Of a DNA stretch of 64,000 nt, positions 9,231 through 19,068 are shown in pieces. The position numbers and the translations under genes are program-made. This DNA is from Fibrella forsythiae (GTDB taxonomy: Bacteria > Bacteroidota > Bacteroidia > Cytophagales > Spirosomataceae): contig NZ_JAFMYW010000003.1 of assembly GCF_017353175.1 (NCBI RefSeq), forward strand, positions 1 through 64,000. Reading direction: 5' to 3'. Within the stretch, counting starts at the first letter, position 1. Each line of letters starts with the position of its first letter. The notes under the pieces were generated by a model. That model did no database searches. It saw only the letters and a list, made by a program, of their open reading frames with translations, and was not told the origin of the DNA.

Positions 9231-9930
9231 TAAGTGTCTATAGTTAATTATACTTTATGTTCTAACCTATGCAAAAAGTACAATCAGCGTCTTGTTATTG
9301 CAAAGACGATACAAAGTTTATTAATATTGGAATGAAGTGGTAGAATGTATATAATACACATTGTGTATTACGAAGGCTAACTCTCTCCGAATAGTACGAC
9401 TACATTAATGGGAAAATCACCATTTGTGATTCGGTTGAGTTAGCAGATTAAAACCTGTTCGATTATTTCTTTCTTTTGACATTATGCTATAGGCCATAGT
9501 TATGGTAGCGTTTTAAAAACGTAGTCGTGCTCTGATTTGCCAGTTCGCATTTTAACCTGTTTAGACCATTTCGCTTATTCAACTGTCCTGGCCAGAACAT
9601 GACCGCTATGTGAATGCTAGGTCTGAATGGCTCCTAGGCTTTTCCAATATGGAACTGTTACTTCCACGATATTCCGTTCTCTGTTCCATGCCTAAAGGAC
9701 CAGGTTGCTGACAGGCTAACTTAACCATGTTATACGCCATGACTTCGTAACTTTATCAACCAACAAGACGATGGTTAGCATAACGACGTAGCAAGGCCTA
9801 CTGGGGGATGTGCGCTCATGACGTAGATAGTTATGAGTGTTATTGAAATGGCTCGACTGTCTAATTAAAATAGCTTTGCGCTGTAGGAACATTCATAAAA
9901 GTGGTAAGTTTAGCTTAAAAAGAAATACCC
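9231..9930. other. Intergenic stretch, degenerate sequence
   Basis: A 700-bp gap before the GNAT-like operon. All frames are interrupted by stops on both strands. It may be the remains of mobile DNA, but I could not identify a transposase or terminal repeats. Confidence 0.35.
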
Positions 9931-10851
9931 ATGCAAGATTACGCTAACTACCAATTTGAAATCATCTGGATTACCCAACCTGGACATTTACAGCAATATG
10001 CGCAGTTAATAGATGAGTTTTTTACACTTTATGAAGACCCGTCCAACTTTCCTGATCCTGATGAACGGGAAGAACCAAGTTTTATTAAAGGGCGCATTGC
10101 TGAAGGCACTAATAATCCGCACACGCACCTGATGGCTTACCTGTTGATTAGTCCGTCCGGTGAACAATACTTTATTGCCGGCTGTGTAGTGGAGTTCTAT
10201 CCTGACAGTGCCTGCGCATTAGTAACGTATTTATTTGTTAATCAAAACTTTAGGGGGGTGAAAATTGGGGCTCAAGAGCAAAAAGTGGCCGAGTCGATGC
10301 TACAGTCCCAGCTAGGCTTAGTCGGATTAGTAGCCTTTTTTACTCAGCAATACAAAAAACCGGTTAAAGCAGTTTTGTTCGAGTCGAATAATCCAGCTCA
10401 AACAGTAGCGGAAAACGACTCAATGCCCCCCATTAAACGGATACAGTTTTTCGCTCGTCTAGGTGCACGACGTATTAATTTCGAATACATTCAACCACCG
10501 CTTGGTGATGATAAAGGCATTGTGACGAACCTGTTTCTACTAACATTTCCTTGGCTCACCCAAATGGGGGAGTCGATACCCGTGACGGTGGTGATGGAGT
10601 TCGTAATGGAACTAGCTAAGAGCTTAGACCGAAATAAAGAACCCGGCTCTGCCACCTGTTATGGCGACGAAAACTACTACCGCGACCTCGCGGCCCTCGC
10701 TGAGCTAGGTGGGGTTAAACAGCTCGACACAGTTAATCCTGAACTCATTGGTATTGACGTCGATGGGTGTAATATCATCCGGACTATGTATAATAATTTA
10801 GTTGCTCAACGTGTTGATGAAAAAAACGTGGATTTAATCAGCCCGCTTTAA
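9931..10851 (+). CDS. GNAT-fold acyltransferase-like protein
   Basis: The 306-aa protein has a GNAT-like core. Strand-turn sequence ALVTYLFVNQNFRGVKIGAQE (the last part, RGVKIG, resembles the acetyl-CoA pyrophosphate loop) lies around residues 91-111, and FARLGARRINFEY (about 175-187) resembles the late GNAT strand. No signal peptide. The C-terminal part (VVMEFVMELAKSL...YYRDLAAL) recurs in the next protein (VVMKFIVDYGKWL...YEKDLKTC), so the two are paralogous over about 300 residues. The genes are 61 bp apart and continue into a flavin amine oxidase. The substrate is unknown; an N-acyl or amine-related pathway is inferred from context. Confidence 0.6.
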   Translation: MQDYANYQFEIIWITQPGHLQQYAQLIDEFFTLYEDPSNFPDPDEREEPSFIKGRIAEGTNNPHTHLMAYLLISPSGEQYFIAGCVVEFYPDSACALVTYLFVNQNFRGVKIGAQEQKVAESMLQSQLGLVGLVAFFTQQYKKPVKAVLFESNNPAQTVAENDSMPPIKRIQFFARLGARRINFEYIQPPLGDDKGIVTNLFLLTFPWLTQMGESIPVTVVMEFVMELAKSLDRNKEPGSATCYGDENYYRDLAALAELGGVKQLDTVNPELIGIDVDGCNIIRTMYNNLVAQRVDEKNVDLISPL

Positions 10852-10912
10852 TTACTGGCTACTTGAGCGGCCTAGTGTAGCTTAAAGTTTTGCTTACCCC
10901 ATTATTGAATGA

Positions 10913-13900
10913 GTGCGTATTCACACCCTGATCATAAATATGGAGCAATCACTACGAGCCGAATTCCTATCGTTTTTTCAGAAATTTTCCGATTTTTCGG
11001 ATCGGGCCGTTAAACATTGGCCTTTGGCTACGTCAGCCAGCGAAGCTGACGAGGACGTTGAGATTGGCTATGAGTTTAAGGCAATTGTTACCCAAGATGC
11101 TTTTGATGCGGACGATAATAGACTATTAATCGATTCATTTTTTGCCGAGTTGTACGCTTCAGGTCGCCCGTTTAACGGAGCGGCAACGCGAACTCGTAAA
11201 GAGATAAGGGAGGCCATGGTAGCTAATGACCTGTCTCGACCAATAGCTGATACAGCGGGCCAATCGTTTCAGGCACACACTTTCTTGCTTATTGGGTATA
11301 TACCGAACGAAGAGATAGTTCGGGCTCGGGCAGGTTGCGTCATGCAGTATTTCCACCAATCCCAGACGGTCTTTATTGAATCGATCTGGTTGGCCAGTGT
11401 ACTCCAACAACACATCCGAAGTATTGGTGAGATTGAGTTGGTTGTCGACGGGTTAGAAAGTGAGGACGCAGAAATAGACGAGAAAATTTTGCAACGAAAT
11501 CGGGAGCAGAACCGACAGACCGTCTTGTCATGGATGCTTACTTACCGCAAACCCGAACGCAATCAGCAATCGGCCCTTTTAGAGCTACTGAAAAATTACA
11601 ATACCTACTCGATCACTGGTGTTTTTCTAGAGGTTCAAAACCCAATTGAATTAGCAACGATTCATCAGGACAATGAGAACCTATTGATTCAGGCAGCCAA
11701 ACGATTGGCAGCCTTTCATGCTATCGAAGCACGCTATATAAAATTTGCCTATGAACGCCCCGACAGACTATCAGGGGCGATTGGTGACCGAAGCTGTTTT
11801 CTACTTACCCTGCCGCAGATGCAAAGAAAAAGCGGCGAGCTGGCGATTGACTCAGCGGTAGTAATGAAATTTATTGTGGACTACGGCAAATGGTTGTTGC
11901 ACGGAAAGTATGACAATGAACGGTATGAAAAAGACCTGAAAACCTGTAATCAATTCCGCCCTAACAAGGAGACCCCGATGGTAGGGCTGCAAAACGGTGC
12001 TGACGCCATTGCCCGTAACAATAAATCGCTGTTTAAAAACCGGCTTTCAGAACACAACACGTTTCTGTATTTGCATAGTATCCCCCGTTTGGAGGAACCT
12101 CGCTTCACTTACCGTCGCTCGAGTGTAGGGTTTGAAATTCTAGTGGATGAAGATTATTTTGAACCGGTTGGCCTAGACCCCTATCACAATATGGCCCCAG
12201 CGGAACCGAAACGAACGCCATTAGGGCAAAAGGCAGCCATTCTCTGGAAAGAGTGGAACCCACCTAAACACGGGATTCCCAAGGCTCTATATTGTCCTGT
12301 CGCTCATTCAGGCGAAACCGACTTGTTCGCCTACAAGTATCAAGCTGATCCGCCGTACTACACGCGCTATTATGATATTAAAGAAGCTGACGTACAGGTA
12401 GAATTTCCGTCTCACTTCGAATTCACCTCGGAGGGGCGAATGGAAAATTTTTATCAGCTTCCCAAAACAGCTGATCAACTTAAGCAGGTCAAGGAATCCA
12501 TTGAGGCAGGCGATGCCCTGCCTCAATTTACGCACCAAATACGCATGGAAGCTTGCGTTAGCTATACTTACTTTCTGAAAAGTGCCGTACGCGTATGGCA
12601 TCTAGTATTGAAACCAACGTCCGGTGATGTCAGTGAGTTAGAAATTATTAAGCTCATGCGGTTCTTCAGCGGTTCACAAGAACATGAAAATGAGGAAGAA
12701 CGTCGGAAGTCAGTACGCCGGATTAAGTTTTCGGTTGAAAAGGATAACGAACAGCCAACCAACCGAAAACTGAAGCCAGCTAATGCGTTTCAGCGGTTTG
12801 TGGAGAACAAACTCCCGTATTTTAAATTCCAGCCGAAAATTTTTTATTACGACGAAACGGAACAGAAGATCCAACGATGGGCTTGGCGAATAAAGACATT
12901 CGGGCAAATCATTTTTTGGATAGGATTAGGTGCATTCATTCTATGTGTACTCCTATTTAGCCTACCATCTTGGTTGGAGAAAACGTTTAACTGTTCGCCA
13001 ATTGGGACGTTTCCAGCTAAACGCATGACTCCTACAATGAGAGCAGTAGACAATGGATGGAATTGGTCCAATGTATTGTTATCAGCTGTTTACTGGTCAA
13101 TTGGCTTACTTGTTCTCCGTACAGTGTGGCGATGGCTTTTCAGCACTATTGCTGAATTGATTCAAACAATTTGCCAGACCCTTGTAAATCTAGCTAAGCG
13201 GTTATTTATACTTCCAGAGGAAAAGAAGCTAACGCAGGAAAAGCCAGACAATTTAATTCAACTTTTATACGACTTAACAGGAGTGCATTATGAGCAAAAT
13301 AACAATGCGCAGTTCCACCGACAAATGAATGAGGCTGACCAAATTGTCTCACTTCGTAATGTCCGATCAGGGGTTGTCGAGATCGACACCGGCGATGTTA
13401 GCCCAGAACCAGAAGACGCTGATAAAAAAAATGCCGATGCGACGAGTTTTTTAGGGTTTTATAACAACCTCACTTACCCTAAACCGCCAACCGTTCGTGA
13501 ACGAAACAAAATTCGCACACAAGTAAAGGAATTGTACAAAAAATTGTACGAGGGTGATATTCAAATAGAAAACGCTCCCGAGCCGTTTACGGCAGAGGAA
13601 TATGCGGACTATGTTTTTAAATCGTATTGCGGTATTTGTTTGGGCATTTTCGATTATGACCGAATGAGCTTTCAAGAGATTGACGACACGCTGGTTCCCT
13701 TAGCTGATAGCAAAACTGAGGACTCGTTTATGGTTATCCATAGGGGGGTACTGGCTATGCTAGGCCATGATGATGACGTGATGGACACGTTCTGGAATAC
13801 GCTTGGAACGAATGCCTATCTACTCATTCCAAGCGCAGTACTGGCCCATAACGATATGGTCTCTCGCGATGCCGATACCCGGTTAGATCAGCTGCTCAAG

Positions 13901-14569
13901 AACCTCCGAGAAGGGCGATCACGGTTATCAGTTCGGCAGTTAAACCTGGAGCGTAACCACATCGATGATCTACTAAACGACGACGTTCTTGGTAACGTCT
14001 TTCAATACAAGACTGAGCAGGAAATCTACGAACAGGGAATGATCCGACGGGGTATTGCCGAGCGTATTAAAGATGCCCGATCGAAATTGGAACAGTTAGA
14101 AAAACTGATTAATGAAAAACACGAAGCCGGATCAACCCGGTATCAGAGGCGGATTACGTTTTTGGCGTCACTGGTAGGTATTTTTAGTTTTTATGAGTAC
14201 GTCCGTGACTACTTCCAGAATGAACTGGCACTGGACAATCCGGGCAAAAGAAACATTAAAGAAGTAGCCTTTAACGATATTCCACTCTGGTTTAAAATTC
14301 CTGCAAAGCTAATTGATCAATTGAATGAGCACATTCATATACTATCTCCAATATTACCAGGCACAGATAAGAGCCGCTATGATTCACTTTATTTAGCGCA
14401 TACTGTTATCGCATTTCTTTTCGTGGTATTTGTAGCCTATTTATTGGCACTCAACTTAGCCGATCCAGGTCGAAACAAAAAATATTTCTGGCAACGCGCT
14501 ACCAGTCGCTACCGTTCACTCCCCATAACCAATGCCTCGATTTCCAAAACTCGTTCAAAATCTGTTTGA
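10913..14569 (+). CDS. Large membrane protein with N-terminal GNAT-like region
   Basis: This 1,218-aa protein starts with a domain related to the preceding gene product (about residues 1-350). A central soluble region of unknown fold follows (350-650). Hydrophobic segments lie near residues 661-685 and 720-742, with further ones near 1081-1101 and at 1162-1183. Between them is a soluble region rich in charged helices, including a likely coiled coil at about 1040-1070. The layout suggests a membrane-anchored enzyme or scaffold with large cytoplasmic parts. Its 3' end overlaps the start of the amine oxidase gene by 38 bp, which implies co-expression. No known family covers the whole protein to my knowledge. 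Confidence 0.6.
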   Translation: MRIHTLIINMEQSLRAEFLSFFQKFSDFSDRAVKHWPLATSASEADEDVEIGYEFKAIVTQDAFDADDNRLLIDSFFAELYASGRPFNGAATRTRKEIREAMVANDLSRPIADTAGQSFQAHTFLLIGYIPNEEIVRARAGCVMQYFHQSQTVFIESIWLASVLQQHIRSIGEIELVVDGLESEDAEIDEKILQRNREQNRQTVLSWMLTYRKPERNQQSALLELLKNYNTYSITGVFLEVQNPIELATIHQDNENLLIQAAKRLAAFHAIEARYIKFAYERPDRLSGAIGDRSCFLLTLPQMQRKSGELAIDSAVVMKFIVDYGKWLLHGKYDNERYEKDLKTCNQFRPNKETPMVGLQNGADAIARNNKSLFKNRLSEHNTFLYLHSIPRLEEPRFTYRRSSVGFEILVDEDYFEPVGLDPYHNMAPAEPKRTPLGQKAAILWKEWNPPKHGIPKALYCPVAHSGETDLFAYKYQADPPYYTRYYDIKEADVQVEFPSHFEFTSEGRMENFYQLPKTADQLKQVKESIEAGDALPQFTHQIRMEACVSYTYFLKSAVRVWHLVLKPTSGDVSELEIIKLMRFFSGSQEHENEEERRKSVRRIKFSVEKDNEQPTNRKLKPANAFQRFVENKLPYFKFQPKIFYYDETEQKIQRWAWRIKTFGQIIFWIGLGAFILCVLLFSLPSWLEKTFNCSPIGTFPAKRMTPTMRAVDNGWNWSNVLLSAVYWSIGLLVLRTVWRWLFSTIAELIQTICQTLVNLAKRLFILPEEKKLTQEKPDNLIQLLYDLTGVHYEQNNNAQFHRQMNEADQIVSLRNVRSGVVEIDTGDVSPEPEDADKKNADATSFLGFYNNLTYPKPPTVRERNKIRTQVKELYKKLYEGDIQIENAPEPFTAEEYADYVFKSYCGICLGIFDYDRMSFQEIDDTLVPLADSKTEDSFMVIHRGVLAMLGHDDDVMDTFWNTLGTNAYLLIPSAVLAHNDMVSRDADTRLDQLLKNLREGRSRLSVRQLNLERNHIDDLLNDDVLGNVFQYKTEQEIYEQGMIRRGIAERIKDARSKLEQLEKLINEKHEAGSTRYQRRITFLASLVGIFSFYEYVRDYFQNELALDNPGKRNIKEVAFNDIPLWFKIPAKLIDQLNEHIHILSPILPGTDKSRYDSLYLAHTVIAFLFVVFVAYLLALNLADPGRNKKYFWQRATSRYRSLPITNASISKTRSKSV

Positions 14570-16040
14570 TAGTACGAAGCCGCAGTCTCCAGCGATTGCG
14601 TATTCCCGGCGCGATTTCATTGGCCAGTCGGCCCGGCTCATCGCTCTCAGTAGTATGGCTCCAATTTGGGCACCATCGCGAACAGCACCGCGAATTGCCA
14701 TTATTGGGGCGGGATTGGCTGGTCTTACGTCGGCTTACTATCTCGAAAAAGCGGGTTATAAGACCATTTTGTATGAAGCAGCCGAACGAGTGGGAGGACG
14801 AATCTCGACGGTAAAAGATTTGCTTGCTCCTGGTATCATCACTGAAAAAGGGGGAGAGTTTATCGACTCAAACCACACCGATGTGAGGACTTTATGTAAC
14901 GATCTGCAGCTTCGATTTTGGGATACGAAAACCGCCGAAGAGAAGCGACTCATTGGGACGGATTATTTTCTGAAAGGGCAACGTCTGCACGAGCGCGACC
15001 TAATTGCAGCTTTCAAGCCCTTTGCCGACCAAATTCGTAAAGATGCTGCCAGTATTCCTGATTCGCTTGACCCGAAGCACCCTAAGCTTATTGAATTGGA
15101 TAAGCTGTCGATCGACGAGTATCTGCGCCAAATTGGCGTCGACGGGCCATTATTCGATCTGCTCGCAGCGGCTTTCACCAGTGAACTAGGTATTGATTCA
15201 GGAAATCAGTCCAGTTTGAATTTATTAGTCGTTATCAACACGGACCTCCGAAAGGGCTTTGAAGTGTACGGGGAAAGTGACGAACGCTACAAAGTCATTG
15301 GTGGTAATGAACAGATTGTCACAAAACTCCATCAGAAACTTAAAAGTCCGGTCGAATTCGGTTCTCATCTAGTGCGGCTCGCCAGTAAGGGAGCCACCTA
15401 TGAACTGTCCTTTGCCAATGGGCGACAGATCGCAGCCGACTTCGTTATCATGACGCTGCCATTTTCGGTGCTGCGCGAAGTAGATATAACCGTCGGAATG
15501 TCCGATCGCAAGCGTCGCTGTATTCACGAGTTAGGCTATGGAACTCAGTCTAAACTGCTTATTGGTGTAACAGATCGGTTATGGCGTTCACAGGGGCTTT
15601 CGGGCTATGTGTTAAGCGATCACATTCACAATGGTTGGGATAGTAGTCAGATGCAATTGGGTAATACAGGGCAGGGGGGATATAGTTTATTCTTGGGGGC
15701 AGAGAAAGGCAAAGCCCTGCGCCTAGATCAATTCGATCAATACGTAGATGGCTGTGAGCAAGTGTTTCCGGGCTTTAAACAGCGTATCAATGGTAAAAAG
15801 GGAATTGCGAACTGGTCCCAAAATCCCCTGACGAAAGGAACGTATGCCTGTTATAAAGTTGGTCAGTATGCGTCCATTGGTGGTGAAGAAGGTAAGTCAA
15901 TTAACCGGATCTTTTTTGCAGGCGAGCATTGTAGCCAGGAGTTTCAGGGGTTTATGAATGGCTCAGCTGAAACAGGCCGTAAAGCCGCCAAAGCGATTCT
16001 TGCACTGCTTCAGAGACATTGGGTAAGATCTCGGATTTAA
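14532..16040 (+). CDS. Flavin amine oxidase with Tat-type signal
   Basis: FAD-dependent amine oxidases oxidise primary or secondary amines to imines with release of H2O2. The 502-aa protein begins with a twin-arginine signal (SRRDFIGQS, about residues 25-33, then a hydrophobic stretch), so it is probably exported folded with FAD. The FAD-binding Rossmann motif is IAIIGAGLAGLTSAYYLEKAG (about 54-74), followed by ERVGGRIST. The C-terminal flavin motif FAGEHCSQEFQGFMNGSAETG (about 460-480) is typical of the monoamine oxidase fold. The chosen ATG lies inside the preceding gene in another frame, which leaves room for the Tat n-region. It is the third gene of the GNAT-like operon; a peroxide-forming amine oxidation linked to acylation is inferred. 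Confidence 0.85.
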   Translation: MPRFPKLVQNLFDSTKPQSPAIAYSRRDFIGQSARLIALSSMAPIWAPSRTAPRIAIIGAGLAGLTSAYYLEKAGYKTILYEAAERVGGRISTVKDLLAPGIITEKGGEFIDSNHTDVRTLCNDLQLRFWDTKTAEEKRLIGTDYFLKGQRLHERDLIAAFKPFADQIRKDAASIPDSLDPKHPKLIELDKLSIDEYLRQIGVDGPLFDLLAAAFTSELGIDSGNQSSLNLLVVINTDLRKGFEVYGESDERYKVIGGNEQIVTKLHQKLKSPVEFGSHLVRLASKGATYELSFANGRQIAADFVIMTLPFSVLREVDITVGMSDRKRRCIHELGYGTQSKLLIGVTDRLWRSQGLSGYVLSDHIHNGWDSSQMQLGNTGQGGYSLFLGAEKGKALRLDQFDQYVDGCEQVFPGFKQRINGKKGIANWSQNPLTKGTYACYKVGQYASIGGEEGKSINRIFFAGEHCSQEFQGFMNGSAETGRKAAKAILALLQRHWVRSRI

Positions 16041-16146
16041 TTTATTTGCTAAATGAACGAACAACCAAACAACTTAAGGTGCCTAGGCGTATTACTAAGT
16101 TGATTCCGTACTTTAGTGAGGTAAGTTTGTCGTCACAAGATGACTA

Positions 16147-16189
16147 GCAGTGGTCCAACGCGAACGTCGTAACAGTAATAGACCACTGC
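16147..16189. terminator. Inverted repeat between convergent amine oxidase genes
   Basis: Perfect 9-bp arms (GCAGTGGTC at 16147-16155 and GACCACTGC at 16181-16189) with a 25-nt loop lie between the convergent ends of the two amine oxidase genes. No T-tract is present. A bidirectional terminator is the likeliest role. Confidence 0.4.
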
Positions 16190-16291
16190 AGAAGAAAGCT
16201 TTATGCAAGAGTGTTGTAAGGATAGCGTTTATCTTAGGTATTGTGAGCCTATGAATATAGCGTCGATAATAGGCTCGTCAGCACCTAGTAT

Positions 16292-18379
16292 TTATTTAGT
16301 TTCCTTCAGCTTCGAATTTCTAGGCACAGATTTCTTCTTGCTACCATCCAGGTATTCCGTGGCTGTCAACGCTACATATTCATCATAATCAATCTCGGGT
16401 CTTAATACACCATTATTTTTAATGAGATGGATAACGGCATCTACAGCCAGTCTTACTGCTGGTTCTATCCACCCGCCCTCAACAGAATAAGCTTCCCCAG
16501 CAAAATATAAGTTTGAGTCGTGATATTTTTTTCCTTTCTTCTTATTTTCATTAAATCTATTGTAATTCAATAATCTGTAGTTTTCAGTCTCATTGTTTTG
16601 CCTGTAAAGCTTGGAGCATCCAGCGTAAGTTGGTTTTTTAGCCCAATGGACGATAACGGGACTATCTCTATTAACCATAGTTGAAATAACTAAGGGCTCT
16701 TCAGTACCCGGTTTCTTATAAGCGCATTTGGCAAAAATTTCGTCTAATTTCCGGAGGCAAATATCCGCCAGTTCCTTGTCGTCTCTAAATCCAAGCATTT
16801 TCATGGAATTGTCCTCCCAGGTATAACTGGCCAGTAGTACACCAGGATCGTTATCGACGGCGGCATAGATATAGATATCCTGAAGAAAGGTATCCGTTAA
16901 AATGACCTGTGGAAATTCATCTGTATCCCAGAACCGTTCTTTAAGTGGAAAGAATACCTTACAACTATTGATCCAGTGTGAAAATTTCATACTCTGCATC
17001 ACATAATGGGGCAACTGCTCCTTGGGGAATTTTAAATCCAAATTTACTTGCGTTGCCCAAGTCGGAGTAGTCAGAATGACCGCATCATACGTATGGCAGT
17101 AATTTTTAGATGTTAGCTTTATCTTGCCTTTGCTGTTGGAATTTTGTGTATCAGTTAGTTTAGTAATGTCTTGCACTGCTTCATTTGTAAAGAAATTAAT
17201 GGCTGACTTCGGATCAATTGCTTGTTGATAGATCGAATCTGTAATGTCTTCTACTTGGTTTATTCCTAAATAAAACAAACATTCAGCAAAGCTTTGAACA
17301 CCTAGAAATTCAGGCTTATCGAGTGGGTTTCCAGAAGAGTCGTGAAATTTTTCGTCAGCGTATGGAAAGGGCTTAGTTTTACCATCAACCTCAGCCACGT
17401 TACGACCTACGATTAACTTGTGGTCAGCACCGTAGCCTCCCAAAAGCACTCTGATGACATACAAACTCGATATATCATAGAAGGCTCCCCAGCCACCATC
17501 ACCGGCTCCAATTGTAAAAAAGGTTGTAGCCTGATCGTTAGTGAGCCCTAATCCTCCAAAATTGCCTTTATCAAGTAATGTTTTTAATTTCTTACCGCTT
17601 CTGTTCGTAGCAGATGGGTTTTTTCTGTACGGGGTCGTGATATTTTCTTCAAATACAAGTTGTCTGAAATCCTTTGCCTGATAGTAAGTGACAATACGCT
17701 GCCAATAAGATTTCCATTCTTTCAGCGATAAAGAATTGTATTTATCTCTAACAGTATCTTTGAAAACGCTGGCGAAGTTCTCCCATGCCTTATCTATTCT
17801 TCTCAATTCGCCTAAACCCAATTTAGCCATATTCTTCTTGTGTGTGAAAGGATTGGGATGGGTAGAAGAATCCGTAGGGGCAAAGTTCTTTTTCCAAGTG
17901 AGGAGTTTAGGCGTTTCACTATTGCCTAAAATGCCGCTTCCATCGTTTATGTAAGCCGCTGTCCAGCAGACGTCCCCACCGGGCATAGGAAAATCTTTTG
18001 TTTCTAAACCGTATAGTTCCTTGAGATAGCCTAAGATGCAATTCTCAGCATCGTTAGCATTAGTTTTGAAAAATGGTATACGCATGGCTCCCATTTCAAA
18101 TGTGGTCTTTTGCCGTTTCGCCTTTATCGAGTAAGTGCGCCCTCCCAGCCGTTCACTAGCCTCATATATATCGATTGTTGTACACCCTGCTTTAATTAAT
18201 TCTCTGGCGGCGAAGATGCCAGCAATGCCCGCGCCGACAATGGCTATTTTAGGCATGGGTTTACCCTTAAAATTTCCTAGGGGAAGGTGCTGGCCATCCG
18301 CATGAAGAAGCTTATAAAAATCAAAATTCCAGTCTAGCGTAGTCGGCCATTTACTGGCCCATTTTTTATCCGTTGGCAT
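16292..18379 (-). CDS. Flavin amine oxidase, L-amino-acid oxidase/tryptophan monooxygenase type
   Basis: The 695-aa protein has the FAD motif IAIVGAGIAGIFAARELIKAG (about residues 45-65) and GRTYS. It then has FEMGAMRIP (about 94-102), a signature shared with tryptophan 2-monooxygenase and related L-amino-acid oxidases, where the Arg binds the substrate carboxylate. The C-terminal part reads YFAGEAYSVEGGWIEPAVRLAVDA, the usual late FAD-binding segment. At 695 aa it is longer than most monoamine oxidases and nearer to the tryptophan-oxidase group. There is no clear signal peptide, unlike the facing enzyme. Expected reaction: oxidation of an L-amino acid or related amine with O2. The exact substrate cannot be told from sequence. 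Confidence 0.82.
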   Translation of the reverse strand: MPTDKKWASKWPTTLDWNFDFYKLLHADGQHLPLGNFKGKPMPKIAIVGAGIAGIFAARELIKAGCTTIDIYEASERLGGRTYSIKAKRQKTTFEMGAMRIPFFKTNANDAENCILGYLKELYGLETKDFPMPGGDVCWTAAYINDGSGILGNSETPKLLTWKKNFAPTDSSTHPNPFTHKKNMAKLGLGELRRIDKAWENFASVFKDTVRDKYNSLSLKEWKSYWQRIVTYYQAKDFRQLVFEENITTPYRKNPSATNRSGKKLKTLLDKGNFGGLGLTNDQATTFFTIGAGDGGWGAFYDISSLYVIRVLLGGYGADHKLIVGRNVAEVDGKTKPFPYADEKFHDSSGNPLDKPEFLGVQSFAECLFYLGINQVEDITDSIYQQAIDPKSAINFFTNEAVQDITKLTDTQNSNSKGKIKLTSKNYCHTYDAVILTTPTWATQVNLDLKFPKEQLPHYVMQSMKFSHWINSCKVFFPLKERFWDTDEFPQVILTDTFLQDIYIYAAVDNDPGVLLASYTWEDNSMKMLGFRDDKELADICLRKLDEIFAKCAYKKPGTEEPLVISTMVNRDSPVIVHWAKKPTYAGCSKLYRQNNETENYRLLNYNRFNENKKKGKKYHDSNLYFAGEAYSVEGGWIEPAVRLAVDAVIHLIKNNGVLRPEIDYDEYVALTATEYLDGSKKKSVPRNSKLKETK

Positions 18380-19068
18380 TTGGCTAACTAGTGAATTGCG
18401 TGGTTCTTAAACGTTTCAATGAATTTTTAAGCAACAAGAGCGTCAACTAATTGGTCTTACTCTACGGTCATAAAAGAGTGGTCTATTGACTAGGCTATTA
18501 AGGGTAAAGGTAGTCAGGCAAGGCCCAAGTAAGTTTGCTGAGGCTCCAATCGACCTTCTTTAGAGATATACTGACCAAACCGTTTGGAAACGTCTAAACA
18601 GTCTACTTTTCCTTAAACCAGAAAGAAACAATATAGGAAAAAGTCAATATTATTCTATTTTGACCATTGCTTTATTTATTAAGCGTTACCGGCGTCTTAT
18701 AAATGCCGTTTAAGCCGCTGCAATAGACCAGTGAAAAACTTGGACAATTATCCGACCAAACCCTAAATCAGTTGAAGAGTTGATAAAGCAACGGAGCGCG
18801 TGTTGTGTACTTACAGGGCTAAGAAATGCCCCTACAAAAGCTCTGACGGCTTAATGGTAATCCCCATCAAGGCATACCTCAATCTTAATTTTACCCAATG
18901 GTTAACTTGATCGATGTAAGCAAAAAAACCTGATTTTTTAATCCACATTAGTCCCGCTTACCAGTAGACTTTACAATTTTTAGATTACATTTTTAGGAAA
19001 ATAAATTCCTAACTTAAATACCTGTGTTATTATCAATTTAAGACCTAATCCATTCAATTTATACCAAT
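18380..19068. other. Intergenic stretch, nothing recognised
   Basis: A 689-bp AT-rich gap upstream of the minus-strand amine oxidase and downstream of the membrane-protein operon. It must contain the amine oxidase promoter. No coding frame, RNA or repeat was identified. Confidence 0.35.

Noticed and set aside
9541-9900. Possible degenerate transposase on the minus strand
   Set aside because: Translations show scattered stops and no catalytic motif, and no terminal inverted repeats or target duplication were seen.
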